From a virus, in the IMG/VR virus record IMGVR_UViG_3300033141_006335, positions 1 to 33,874 of that record: 33,874 nucleotides of DNA; one strand, written 5' to 3'. Made by a program: the position numbers and the translations under genes. Positions 24,547-32,201 of the stretch are shown here, in pieces. Positions within the stretch are counted from its first letter, which is position 1. Every line of letters starts with the position of its first letter. The notes beneath the pieces were generated by a model. The model was not told where the DNA came from. It was given only the letters and a program-made list of their open reading frames with translations, and searched no databases.

Positions 24547-26244
24547 ATGGCCAAAAAAGATGATGCTTTCATTAATGTATTATTATCTACATTTGAAGAT
24601 AATTTATTATCAAGAAATGAAAATAAATTAATAAGTACAAAGGAAGAAGTTATAAAACCTCCGAAAACAGATGAAGAAGTATGGAAATTTGTAAAAGAAT
24701 ATTGTAAGATTCCTGAGGAAGCTGAAAGTTTATTAACAAGTGGAGGTTTAATATCAGCAAAAGATTCAAAACTAATAGATATTGAATTAATACCACAGCA
24801 ATTAGAATTTATTACAGATTTTTATTTTGAAAGACAACGATTTGGTATTCTATGGAAAAGCAGGGGAGGCGGTGGTTCTTTAACGGCTGCTATTATGATT
24901 TTTCTAAAAATGCTATTCCAGGGCAGAAGTTTTGCTGATATGGCAGGTTCAAAAGAACAGGCTACAAATCTTTATGAGTATGTTAAATTTTTTGCTATAC
25001 GTTTACATGAGAAATTTGGGAATATTTTAGATGGCGAGCCATCTTTAAGTAAAACTAAATTTAAGAATGGAGCTACCTTAAAATGTTGTGCTACATCAGA
25101 AACAAGTGCCAGGGGTAAACACCCAGCGGGGTTAGTGGCAGATGAATCGTGCCAAAGAGATAAAAGTAAGGATACTATATTAGAATCAGCTATATCAATG
25201 GTATTTGCTAAGAAAAATCCAATTATTGTTTTTTTATCAACTTTTCATATACCTACTGGAATATTTGCATATTATTGGGACCATGCAAGAAAAAAGGGTT
25301 TTAAAAGATATAAATGGTCTGTGTTTGATACTATGAAAACCTGCTATTTAAATATAGATTGTAAGAAGTGTGTATTAACAGATAAAAGGAAAAAGGTGAA
25401 TAAAAAAACTGGAGAGGTTGAAATAGAATATTATGGTTGTAATGGCACAGCAAGAGAATCAAAGGGATGGAAAACATTTAATGATGTAGTAGAAGCTAAA
25501 AGAGCAATAAGAAAGTCAACATGGGAAATTGAATTTGCTTGTGAAAGACCAAGAAAAAAAGGATTCGATTTACACGGTGCAGATATTGATAATTGTTTTA
25601 CTGTTAAACCTGTTACGTGTAGAAGAATAGAAAAAAAATCTGTTGGTATAGATTGGGGGCAACGTGCTACTGTTGTTTGGCTCACTGCTCTTGATTATTA
25701 TACCGATATTCGTAAAGTAATTGATGTTAAGTCTTTTTCTAAGGAAGATTTTGATATTACAAGACGTATTACTATTTTAGATAAGATAGAACAATTATTA
25801 GAAGAATGGGAAGAACTTTATGGTGTGTTTGATATATATAGTGATATATCACATCAATTTAATAATCAAGAATTAATGGCTTGTGGATTTAGTGTAATAG
25901 AGATTTCATTTAAAGCAGAATGGAAATGGCTGGATGATAATTATTGTAGGCATTTTGAATTAGAAAAAATACTTATTCCTGAATCATTGGGAATAAAAGA
26001 AAAATTGAAAAAGATAAGAAGAGATGAGACAGGAAAAATAATAAAGACAAGAGATGAGAGAGATTATACTGATTATCATGATGCTTGTGCATTATCATTA
26101 AAAGCATTTCCTTTGATTAGAAAAAGAGACGTAAAAATATCAGAAGGTTCCATATATGTAAAACGTAGAAATTCAAAAACTGCTAATAAATCTAATAGGC
26201 GGTTGTTTGTACCTATAAGAAGACGGTGGCCAGATAAATGGTAA
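24547..26244 (+). CDS. terL: Terminase large subunit
   Basis: A 565-aa packaging ATPase and nuclease. The N-terminal ATPase has a deviant P-loop, K104-S-R-G-G-G-G-S at 104-111, and Walker B GLVADES with D199 and E200. The C-terminal RNase H-like nuclease shows GIDWG (D369), SDIS and DYHDACAL, the usual three acidic positions. Between them a Cys set at 266-298 (CYLNIDCKKC and a later YGC) may bind zinc, an insertion not general to the family. It cuts concatemers and drives DNA into capsids. Ribosome site AGGGTGG; the next gene begins 85 bases on, after promoter P2. Confidence 0.88.
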   Translation: MAKKDDAFINVLLSTFEDNLLSRNENKLISTKEEVIKPPKTDEEVWKFVKEYCKIPEEAESLLTSGGLISAKDSKLIDIELIPQQLEFITDFYFERQRFGILWKSRGGGGSLTAAIMIFLKMLFQGRSFADMAGSKEQATNLYEYVKFFAIRLHEKFGNILDGEPSLSKTKFKNGATLKCCATSETSARGKHPAGLVADESCQRDKSKDTILESAISMVFAKKNPIIVFLSTFHIPTGIFAYYWDHARKKGFKRYKWSVFDTMKTCYLNIDCKKCVLTDKRKKVNKKTGEVEIEYYGCNGTARESKGWKTFNDVVEAKRAIRKSTWEIEFACERPRKKGFDLHGADIDNCFTVKPVTCRRIEKKSVGIDWGQRATVVWLTALDYYTDIRKVIDVKSFSKEDFDITRRITILDKIEQLLEEWEELYGVFDIYSDISHQFNNQELMACGFSVIEISFKAEWKWLDDNYCRHFELEKILIPESLGIKEKLKKIRRDETGKIIKTRDERDYTDYHDACALSLKAFPLIRKRDVKISEGSIYVKRRNSKTANKSNRRLFVPIRRRWPDKW

Positions 26245-26269
26245 AAATGCAAGAAATGATATATTTTTG

Positions 26270-26297
26270 TTGACTTTTTTAAAATATGTGTTATAAT
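26270..26297 (+). promoter_or_regulatory. Promoter P2, extended sigma-70/sigma-A consensus
   Basis: TTGACT at 26270-26275, 16 bases, then TATAAT at 26292-26297, preceded by TGT to give an extended -10. It lies between the terminase stop and the Lys-rich gene at 26330. TTGACTTTTTTAAAA and TTATAATTATA here are shared word for word with P3 at 32134, marking a phage promoter family. Confidence 0.87.
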
Positions 26298-26329
26298 TAT
26301 ATTGAGTAAGAGATAAAGGAGGTTAAGAA

Positions 26330-26698
26330 ATGAGCAAAAAGAAAATTAAAAAACAATGTGGTATTATGCATTGTATGGTTTATATATATAGACCATTTTG
26401 TTGTGATAAAGATTGTTTAGAATTTCATAGAAAAAAAGAAAATAAAGAAAAGGAAAAAATAAAAAAAGAAAAATTAAAAAAGAAAAAAGAAAAGAAAAAA
26501 CAAAAAGAAAAGAAAAAGAAAAAAGAAAAGAAAAAACAAAAGGAAAAGAAAAAGAAAAAAAGTACATTTTTATTTACAAGAAAAAGAAGAAAAAGAAAAA
26601 AGAGTTTAATAAGATTTTTTTGGAAATTAGGTATAGATTTAATAAAAAATTGTTCTAAAGAAGATTATAAAAGAGGAAGAAAAATTGTACAGATGTAA
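26330..26698 (+). CDS. Small Cys-cluster protein with Lys-rich repeat
   Basis: A 122-aa, extremely basic protein and the first gene behind promoter P2. Residues 10-33 have C10, C15, C24, C25, C29 and H33 (CGIMHC, FCCDKDCLEFH), a probable zinc site. Residues 35-77 are Lys/Glu repeats, including an exact period of 12 residues at 53-76 (E54, Q58, E60, then E66, Q70, E72). The end (RKRRKRKKSLIRFFWKLGID) is basic and amphipathic. It probably binds nucleic acid or acidic partners, but function is unknown. Ribosome site AGATAAAGGAGG. Confidence 0.6.
   Translation: MSKKKIKKQCGIMHCMVYIYRPFCCDKDCLEFHRKKENKEKEKIKKEKLKKKKEKKKQKEKKKKKEKKKQKEKKKKKSTFLFTRKRRKRKKSLIRFFWKLGIDLIKNCSKEDYKRGRKIVQM
26486..26557. 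repeat. Near-exact 36-bp tandem repeat (two copies)
   Basis: Two adjacent 36-base units (26486-26521 and 26522-26557) made of A-runs broken by G or C, encoding two 12-residue Lys/Glu/Gln units in the protein at 26330. Copies look nearly identical. Slippage could vary the copy number. Confidence 0.65.
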
Positions 26699-26711
26699 GG
26701 GAGGAAGATAA

Positions 26712-27191
26712 ATGGGAAAACCAAAATATAAAAGAAGTAAAAATGAATATGTTGAATTAAGGTTTTCTGTTCCTTTATGGCTAAGAGAAGAAATTGATAA
26801 AAGAGCAAAAGAAGTAGAATTATCAAGAAAAAAATATGTATTAATGATATTAATGGATTATATTGATAAAAATGAAAGTAAAATTAATCGAAAAGAAGGA
26901 CATTTACAAAAAATAAAAAATTTTATAAATGAAGTGGAAAACCAATATGATTTACCACTTCATAATTTATTTAATGATATGGTAAAAATGAATAACAGTA
27001 TAACAAAAGCATTATTAGATAATCATAATAAAACAAAAAAATTAAATAAAGTATGTTTGTTAGCAAAAAAATTAATAGAAATGTATGATATTGACCCTAT
27101 GATAAAAGATTATGGGGATGAATATGATAAAGAAATTATAGAATTATTTGAAGCTTTGAAAGAAGCAATAAAAAATGTATATAAGGAGTGA
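26712..27191 (+). CDS. Ribbon-helix-helix DNA-binding protein
   Basis: A 159-aa protein whose residues 12-52 fit the ribbon-helix-helix fold: a strand VELRFSVP, helix LREEIDKRAKEV, the turn ELSR and helix KKYVLMILMDYI. Such CopG/MetJ-like dimers bind operators and often regulate their own operon. The remaining 100 residues are helical and not recognised. It is second in the P2 operon with ribosome site GGGAGG. It may be the repressor of P2 or P3, which is inference. Confidence 0.65.
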   Translation: MGKPKYKRSKNEYVELRFSVPLWLREEIDKRAKEVELSRKKYVLMILMDYIDKNESKINRKEGHLQKIKNFINEVENQYDLPLHNLFNDMVKMNNSITKALLDNHNKTKKLNKVCLLAKKLIEMYDIDPMIKDYGDEYDKEIIELFEALKEAIKNVYKE

Positions 27192-27196
27192 TAAGA

Positions 27197-28261
27197 ATGA
27201 ATAACAGACCTAAATTTATATCATGTTCTTTAAAAACTTATGAGGTATTATTAGATATTTTGAGAAAGCATAGAGTATTTATAAATATAAGTGATGTAAT
27301 TGATGTAGTTATAAATATAGAAAAATTAGAACAGGAATATATTAATAAAGTAAATAATATTGAAGATGCAAGAAAATTATTTTTAGAAGATTTATATGAA
27401 TCTTTGGAAAAAGCAGGATTATTATCTATAAAGAATATAAATAAAGTATCAGAAAATAAAGCTGTTGAATTAAAACCAGTTGCTCCTGTAATTATTAATA
27501 GTAATATACAAGAGAATAAAAATAAAAATAAATCAAAATATAAAATAAGATTAAGTGATAATACCTTAATGGATTATGATGAATCAAAATTTGGAAAACC
27601 TTATGAATATTCACATCAGGGTATTTCTTTTATTATTCATAAAGGAGTAAGTAATAATAGAACATGGACAGCTACAGAAATTGAAACAGGAGCATCTATT
27701 GTTAAAGATATTAAAACAAAAAAAGAATGTAAAGAAGTTGTTATAGATATGATTGATAAATATGGTGTAAAAGTCTTTAAAGATACAATTTCAAAAATAA
27801 AAAATTCAAATAAAATAGCTGATGTTGAAGTTATTAAAGAAAATAAAAATAAGGAAGAAGAAGTTAAGGAAATAGAAAATAAAGAAGAAAATATTAATAA
27901 GAAAGAGGAAAATAGAGAAGAAAAAATAATTAATAATATAAGTAATTCAACAGATAGGGATAAGCCAAAAGCGGTAGAGATTATCGACCTGTTAGAATTT
28001 TCTGGAACAGCAAAAGATAAAGTAGAGTTTTTACGAAAGATATTTGGAATAAAGGCATGGATAGCTTTAACAGAAGAACAGCAAGAAAAATATGTACAAG
28101 CTATAAAGAAAGTTAGAAAACTTTTGATAAAGAAAGCAAAGTCAATTCCCAAATTACAGGAGCTACCTGAAGCAGAGCAAGTTAGAAAATTAGTAAATAT
28201 TATGTATGCAAATGGAAAATTAAAAAAACTGATTAAAAAAATAATTAAAAAAGGTGTTTAA
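27197..28261 (+). CDS. Unknown three-part protein with a charged linker
   Basis: Not recognised. A 354-aa protein: an N-terminal helical domain (1-90, LKTYEVLLDILRKHRVFINI), a central beta-alpha domain (about 118-200) with GISFIIHKG, TWTATEIETGASIV and KKECKEVVIDMIDKYG, then a Lys/Glu/Asn linker (about 210-255), and a C-terminal helical domain (ELPEAEQVRKLVNIMYANGK). The central piece resembles domains in phage accessory proteins where a conserved Trp and a TG turn appear. ATG 27197 follows ATAAGGAG; the GTG at 27188 is within that site. It is next to the ribbon-helix-helix gene. Confidence 0.55.
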   Translation: MNNRPKFISCSLKTYEVLLDILRKHRVFINISDVIDVVINIEKLEQEYINKVNNIEDARKLFLEDLYESLEKAGLLSIKNINKVSENKAVELKPVAPVIINSNIQENKNKNKSKYKIRLSDNTLMDYDESKFGKPYEYSHQGISFIIHKGVSNNRTWTATEIETGASIVKDIKTKKECKEVVIDMIDKYGVKVFKDTISKIKNSNKIADVEVIKENKNKEEEVKEIENKEENINKKEENREEKIINNISNSTDRDKPKAVEIIDLLEFSGTAKDKVEFLRKIFGIKAWIALTEEQQEKYVQAIKKVRKLLIKKAKSIPKLQELPEAEQVRKLVNIMYANGKLKKLIKKIIKKGV

Positions 28262-28282
28262 TATAAATGAGGTGAAAAAGAA

Positions 28283-28789
28283 GTGATTATATTAGGAATA
28301 GACCCTGGAAAGAGTGGAGCAGTGGCAGTTTATGATAATAATAAAATATATACAGTATATTGTCCTGATACACAAAGAGAGATGGCTGATTTATTAAAAC
28401 GTATTAAAGGAAACAATAAAAATATAAAAGCATATATAGAAAAAGTAAGTGCTTTTAGAAAGAAAAAATCAAAATGTCCTGTATGTAAAAAAGATATATA
28501 TATTTCAGAAGGCTCAAAATCTATCTGGACTTTCTCTGGGAATTATGCATCCTGGAAAATGGGTTTAATAATGTTAGATATTCCTTTTGAAGAGATACCT
28601 CCAGGTAGATGGCAGAAATTATTGGGGTGCCTTCCTAAAAATAGACAAGCAAGAAAAAATGAAGTAAAAAGACAAATGCAAAATCTTTATCCTTATATAA
28701 AAGTAACTTTAAAAAATGCAGATGCCTTAGCAATTTTAACAGTAATGATAAAAGAATTTAATAAGGCAAAGCAAAAATCATTATTATGA
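28283..28789 (+). CDS. RuvC-like Holliday junction resolvase
   Basis: A 168-aa RNase H-fold nuclease. The RuvC motif is clear: GIDPGKSG with D7, AYIEKV with E53, and NADALAI with D147, at the family's spacing. It should cut four-way junctions before packaging, the T4 gp49 role. A C66-P-V-C69 pair with no second visible pair is unusual. The start is GTG 28283 after a GAGGTG ribosome site. It overlaps by ATGA with a 54-aa zinc-ribbon gene and lies one gene from a second RuvC-fold protein. Confidence 0.82.
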   Translation: MIILGIDPGKSGAVAVYDNNKIYTVYCPDTQREMADLLKRIKGNNKNIKAYIEKVSAFRKKKSKCPVCKKDIYISEGSKSIWTFSGNYASWKMGLIMLDIPFEEIPPGRWQKLLGCLPKNRQARKNEVKRQMQNLYPYIKVTLKNADALAILTVMIKEFNKAKQKSLL

Positions 28790-28950
28790 ATTGTGAATAT
28801 TGTGAACATAAAATGAATATAAAATTTATTGATATAATATTTAAGAAAGAAATATGGAAATGTAATAATTGTAAATTAATTAAAATTTATCCTTTACAAA
28901 ATCGTTCTTTAGAGTTTATAATAAAATCGTTAAAAAGTGATGAAAAATGA
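28786..28950 (+). CDS. 54-aa zinc-ribbon microprotein
   Basis: A tiny gene between the two RuvC-fold genes, overlapping each by ATGA, which argues strongly that it is real. The product starts MNCEYCEHKM and continues to KEIWKCNNCK: two Cys-x-x-Cys knuckles, 21 residues between them, a complete minimal zinc ribbon. The remaining residues are basic. It may be a nucleic-acid-binding partner of one of the RuvC-like proteins. Function unknown. Confidence 0.72.
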   Translation: MNCEYCEHKMNIKFIDIIFKKEIWKCNNCKLIKIYPLQNRSLEFIIKSLKSDEK

Positions 28951-29408
28951 AAATTTTGGGTGTTTGTGGTACAAGTAAATTATTAGGGTTGGCCTGGAAA
29001 GAGCAAGATAAGATTATATTAAAAGATTTAAAAGTTAGATTGGGAAATAGTACTATTCAAAAAAGATTAAAGTATTTATATAATATAATGAAACCCGTAC
29101 TTAATAAATTAAATCCAGATATAGTTGTCCTCGAGCAAATAAGAATGGGTAGTAAGAATCCGCAACAACTTTTATATTATATTGAGTGTCTAATTTTATT
29201 AACTGTTCCTAATAATAATTGTAAAATACAGGTAATAGACCCTAATGAATATAAAAAAATATTAAATATAAGAAAATTACCAGGAAAAGTAAAATTTATA
29301 GGTACAATATGTCAGAAGTTAGAAATAGAATATAATTATAATTTATCTGATTATTGTTATAAGGCTGCTGCCTTATTATATTATATAGGGCATACAAAAA
29401 ATAAATAG
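28947..29408 (+). CDS. RuvC-fold protein lacking the first catalytic Asp
   Basis: A 153-aa protein that follows the RuvC/YqgF plan: an N-terminal ILGVCGTSKLLGLAW where GxD is expected, VVLEQI with E63, and a C-terminal LSDYCYKAAALLYY with D135. Position 7, the invariant catalytic Asp, is Cys, and the final acidic cluster is reduced to one Asp. It is probably inactive or acts as a structural partner, perhaps as a heterodimer with the intact resolvase at 28283. It is coupled by ATGA to the zinc-ribbon gene. Confidence 0.65.
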   Translation: MKILGVCGTSKLLGLAWKEQDKIILKDLKVRLGNSTIQKRLKYLYNIMKPVLNKLNPDIVVLEQIRMGSKNPQQLLYYIECLILLTVPNNNCKIQVIDPNEYKKILNIRKLPGKVKFIGTICQKLEIEYNYNLSDYCYKAAALLYYIGHTKNK

Positions 29409-29421
29409 GAGGTAGATATAT

Positions 29422-29673
29422 ATGGCAAAGAAAAAAGTAACAAAAAAAGAAACAAAAAAGAAAGTAGAAAAAAAGAAAAAACAGGAAACAGTATTACAGT
29501 ATGAAAATTTTTTAGAGGAAATGTATATTATTTTAGGTTTATTAGAAAAAGATTATGCTAAATTAAATAAAGGCATGATTGGTGTACCTGGAAGACGTAT
29601 AAGAAAAAGATTTAAAGAAATAGTTGCTTTATGTAAAGAAGAGCGAAAAAGATTATTAGAAATGGATAAATAA
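29422..29673 (+). CDS. Small basic protein, unknown
   Basis: An 83-aa protein with a Lys-rich N-terminus (KKKVTKKETKKKVEKKKK) that resembles histone H1-type tails, then a helical domain (YENFLEEMYIILGLLEKDY, then GRRIRKRFKEIVALCKEERK). Ribosome site AGGAGG before ATG 29422. It might bind DNA. Not recognised. Confidence 0.55.
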   Translation: MAKKKVTKKETKKKVEKKKKQETVLQYENFLEEMYIILGLLEKDYAKLNKGMIGVPGRRIRKRFKEIVALCKEERKRLLEMDK

Positions 29674-29737
29674 TTAAATTTTAATATATTTTTAAATTTT
29701 ATATATTTATATCAATAAAATAATTTAAATATATAAA
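29674..29737. other. Block of nearly pure A and T between genes
   Basis: From 29674 to 29737 there is no G and only one C. Several -10-like words occur but no TTGACA-type -35 box. It could be an easily melted region or an upstream element of a phage-sigma promoter. I see no hairpin with GC pairs. Confidence 0.5.
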
Positions 29738-29750
29738 GGGGGGTGATTTT

Positions 29751-29878
29751 TTGTCAAAAATAGCTGTGGAAAAATATTACTAAAATTTGAAAAAGGAAAA
29801 TCTAAAGGATTTATTCTTTTAAACTATTGTAAATTAAAGCAAATAAATGATATAATAAAAAAGAAACAGGAGAGATGA
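29751..29878 (+). pseudogene. Frameshifted small gene remnant
   Basis: A strong ribosome site (AAGGGGGGTG, 29736-29745) precedes TTG 29751, but this frame stops after 10 codons at TAA 29781. The -1 frame stays open from about 29747 to TGA 29876-29878 and reads VKNSCGKILLKFEKGKSKGF then ILLNYCKLKQINDIIKKKQE. Adding one A to the run at 29756-29760 would join the two into a small protein of about 42 aa. It is either a decayed gene or a sequence error. Confidence 0.45.
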
Positions 29879-29882
29879 AAGA

Positions 29883-30443
29883 ATGATTGTAGAAAACCCA
29901 TTACAATTACCTAAAGTATTTATTGATATAGAAACTACAGGATTAAATCCTAATATACACGAAATTATAGAAATTGGATGTATAAAAACAATTCAGGAAG
30001 AATTAGCAAATAAATTTGAGATAGATAATGAAATTATAGGTATGCAGAAATTTGAATTTAAAGTTGAACATCCTGATGTGGCCGAAAAGAGGGCATTAAT
30101 AATAAATGGGCATGAGTTAAATGAATTAGTATCCAGAGACATTAATAATAAAGAACAATTTGAATATTTTGCTAATTGGGTATCGGGGTGTGTTTTGTGG
30201 GGCTGGAATATAGTTTTTGATTTTTCATTTCTAATAAATTATGCACATAAATATAATATAGACCTTAATATTCATTATCATTTATATGATGTAGCTTCAA
30301 TGTCTTATCCAAAATTTATATCATTAAATGATGCATGTAAGAAATTATATTTACATCGAAATAGAAAACATACAGCAATGGAAGATATAATGTTGACATA
30401 TCAAATATATCAGAAGGTAAGAAGAAATGAAATTAATGTTTAA
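29883..30443 (+). CDS. DnaQ-like 3'-5' exonuclease (DEDDh)
   Basis: A 186-aa exonuclease of the DnaQ family. The motifs are FIDIETTGL (D15, E17), WNIVFDFSFL (D113) and RKHTAMED (H163, D168), the DEDDh set. The polymerase at 12820 already has its own proofreading domain, so this enzyme probably has a separate job such as end trimming, host DNA or RNA decay, or mismatch repair. An AGGAG ribosome site (29868-29872) precedes ATG 29883. Its end overlaps the next ORF by 17 bases. Confidence 0.85.
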   Translation: MIVENPLQLPKVFIDIETTGLNPNIHEIIEIGCIKTIQEELANKFEIDNEIIGMQKFEFKVEHPDVAEKRALIINGHELNELVSRDINNKEQFEYFANWVSGCVLWGWNIVFDFSFLINYAHKYNIDLNIHYHLYDVASMSYPKFISLNDACKKLYLHRNRKHTAMEDIMLTYQIYQKVRRNEINV

Positions 30444-30618
30444 TTGTGAATTATCTCAAGAAGAAAAAGAAATAATTAAGTATATTTTTATTAAACGTGT
30501 TAAAAATGCAAAAAATCATATAACTCCTCGTGAAGTTTTGTTATTAAATTTAAGTTGGAGAGATGATTTATACATACAAAATATAGACGATGTTCAATTT
30601 GTTGTTCAAAAGTTATGA
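30427..30618 (+). CDS. 63-aa unknown protein
   Basis: Not recognised. This protein starts MKLMFNCELSQEEKEIIKYI and is acidic toward the end (RDDLYIQNIDDVQFVVQKL). It overlaps the exonuclease gene by 17 bases and the methyltransferase gene by ATGA, which supports it as real and co-translated with both. Confidence 0.5.
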   Translation: MKLMFNCELSQEEKEIIKYIFIKRVKNAKNHITPREVLLLNLSWRDDLYIQNIDDVQFVVQKL

Positions 30619-31751
30619 AATTAAATTATATCTATAATGACCATGCCTTAAATGTTTTAAAATCTTTTCCCGATGAAAGTATTGATTGTATTATAACTTC
30701 TCCTCCTTATTATAAATTAAGAGATTATAAGGTTAAAAATCAAATTGGACAGGAAAAATCATTAAAACAATATATTAATAATCTTTTAGAAATTACAGCA
30801 GAACTTAAAAGAATTTTAAAACCAACTGGAATAATGTTCTGGAATCATGATAGTAATATAGAAAATTATTGTAATACAGCACAAAATTATAAATTAATAA
30901 TTGAAATGATAGATAAACAAAAGTGGATATGGCTTGGTAAAGGTCCATTAATATGGTATAAACCTAACAGTCTTCCAAGCTCAGCTACTAAAAATTTAAC
31001 TCATAAATACGAACCTATATTTATTTTAGTTAAAGATAAAAATTATTGGTTTAATTTAGATATTATTAGGCAGCCACATAGTGAAGAATCTATAAAAAGA
31101 GCTAATAGAGGAGTTAGTAATAATCATAAATATATTAATAAAGAAAAATATGGTGGAGGTGGTGGTTTAAATAGACCACGAAAAAATACTAAATATGATA
31201 TAATCCATAGACCTGGTGCTTCCTATGATGATTCTTTACATAAAAAACCTTTGCATGAGTTAGGTAAAAATCCAGGAAATATTTGGGAAATACCAACAAA
31301 AGGATTTTCTGCTAAAAAATTTGGATTTAATAATACGGACCATTATGCAATATTTCCCGTTGGTCTAATTGAATTTCTAATAAAAATAGGGTGTCCTAAA
31401 TGGGTATGTAAAACATGTGGAAAGCCTTTAAAAAGAATAATAGATAAAGACAATATTAAAAAATTTATTTTACAAAATTATGTAAATAATAATACTTTAT
31501 ATATTTATAATATAATAGAAATTTTAATAAAATTTAATACTATTGGTTGGAAAAAATCTTGTTCCTGTAAATCAGGTATAGTATCAGGAATTGTGTTAGA
31601 CCCCTTTTTTGGTTCGGGTACTGTAGGGGTTACTGCAAAGAAATTAAATAGAAATTGGATAGGTATTGAAATTAATTCCGAATATTGTAAGATAGCTGAA
31701 AAACGAATTAAGATAATGACATTTCAAAAATATATTTATGATATTAATTAG
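30615..31751 (+). CDS. DNA methyltransferase (beta-class, N4-C or N6-A)
   Basis: A 378-aa amino-methyltransferase. The catalytic motif TSPPY at 28-32 precedes the SAM-binding motif LDPFFGSGTVG near 328-338 and WIGIEIN, the order of the beta class. Those enzymes methylate N6 of adenine or N4 of cytosine. A Cys set at about 260-320 (CPKWVCKTCGKPL, later CSCKSG) suggests an inserted zinc ribbon, often seen in phage versions. No restriction nuclease is adjacent, so it is an orphan that probably protects phage DNA or regulates it. Overlaps the preceding gene by ATGA. Confidence 0.88.
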   Translation: MKLNYIYNDHALNVLKSFPDESIDCIITSPPYYKLRDYKVKNQIGQEKSLKQYINNLLEITAELKRILKPTGIMFWNHDSNIENYCNTAQNYKLIIEMIDKQKWIWLGKGPLIWYKPNSLPSSATKNLTHKYEPIFILVKDKNYWFNLDIIRQPHSEESIKRANRGVSNNHKYINKEKYGGGGGLNRPRKNTKYDIIHRPGASYDDSLHKKPLHELGKNPGNIWEIPTKGFSAKKFGFNNTDHYAIFPVGLIEFLIKIGCPKWVCKTCGKPLKRIIDKDNIKKFILQNYVNNNTLYIYNIIEILIKFNTIGWKKSCSCKSGIVSGIVLDPFFGSGTVGVTAKKLNRNWIGIEINSEYCKIAEKRIKIMTFQKYIYDIN

Positions 31752-31769
31752 ATAAAGGAGGTAATAATA

Positions 31770-32054
31770 ATGAATATTGAGCCTTTATGTTTAGCTACAT
31801 GTGAAAATTGTAACAAATCAAGAGCTTTTACCTTTATGATTAGAACGTCAGAAGGAAAACTTTTATGTAAATCATGTTGGGAAGAGTATAGAAAAAAGTA
31901 TGAAAAAATAAATAGAAAAAAATATAATGTATTAACACAAAAATGTGATAAATGTTTAGAAAAAAAGGAAGTTTTTAAAGTTAAAGATGGACGATGGCTG
32001 TGTAGAAACTGCTGGATTTTGGAACGTGAATATGAAGCAAGATTACCTGTATAA
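31770..32054 (+). CDS. Double zinc-ribbon protein
   Basis: A 94-aa protein with four Cys-x-x-Cys knuckles: CENC and CKSC (first ribbon), then CDKC and CRNC (second ribbon), in a tandem duplication of a unit of about 48 residues with a matching W after each second knuckle. The two ribbons are joined by a basic linker (YRKKYEKINRKKYN). It probably binds nucleic acid or a protein partner. Ribosome site AAAGGAGG before ATG 31770. Last gene before promoter P3. Confidence 0.65.
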   Translation: MNIEPLCLATCENCNKSRAFTFMIRTSEGKLLCKSCWEEYRKKYEKINRKKYNVLTQKCDKCLEKKEVFKVKDGRWLCRNCWILEREYEARLPV

Positions 32055-32133
32055 TTTATATTTTTAAATTTTTGTAAGGAAATTGTATTATATAATGGAA
32101 GATTAAAAAATTAACAAAAATGATAAAAAATAT

Positions 32134-32161
32134 TTGACTTTTTTAAAAAATATATTATAAT
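32134..32161 (+). promoter_or_regulatory. Promoter P3, sigma-70/sigma-A consensus
   Basis: TTGACT at 32134-32139 and TATAAT at 32156-32161, 16 bases apart, in the gap after the double zinc-ribbon gene. It is nearly the same as P2 (shared TTGACTTTTTTAAAA and TTATAATTATA). It drives the three small genes at 32202-33578. The AGATAAAGGAGG ribosome leader follows within 20 bases of the expected start point. Confidence 0.87.
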
Positions 32162-32201
32162 TATAGTGTAAGATGAAAAAAGATAAAGGAGGGATGATAA
32201 A

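Noticed and set aside
26486-26557. CRISPR-like or regulatory repeat array
   Set aside because: Two adjacent units only, no spacers, and the repeat is explained by Lys/Glu coding in frame.
27637-28152. Minus-strand 171-codon frame with hydrophobic runs
   Set aside because: It lies opposite the Lys/Glu linker of the gene at 27197 and lacks any ribosome site; all neighbours read +.
29674-29737. Replication origin in the AT-only block
   Set aside because: No repeated initiator sites flank it; AT richness alone is weak evidence in so AT-rich a genome.
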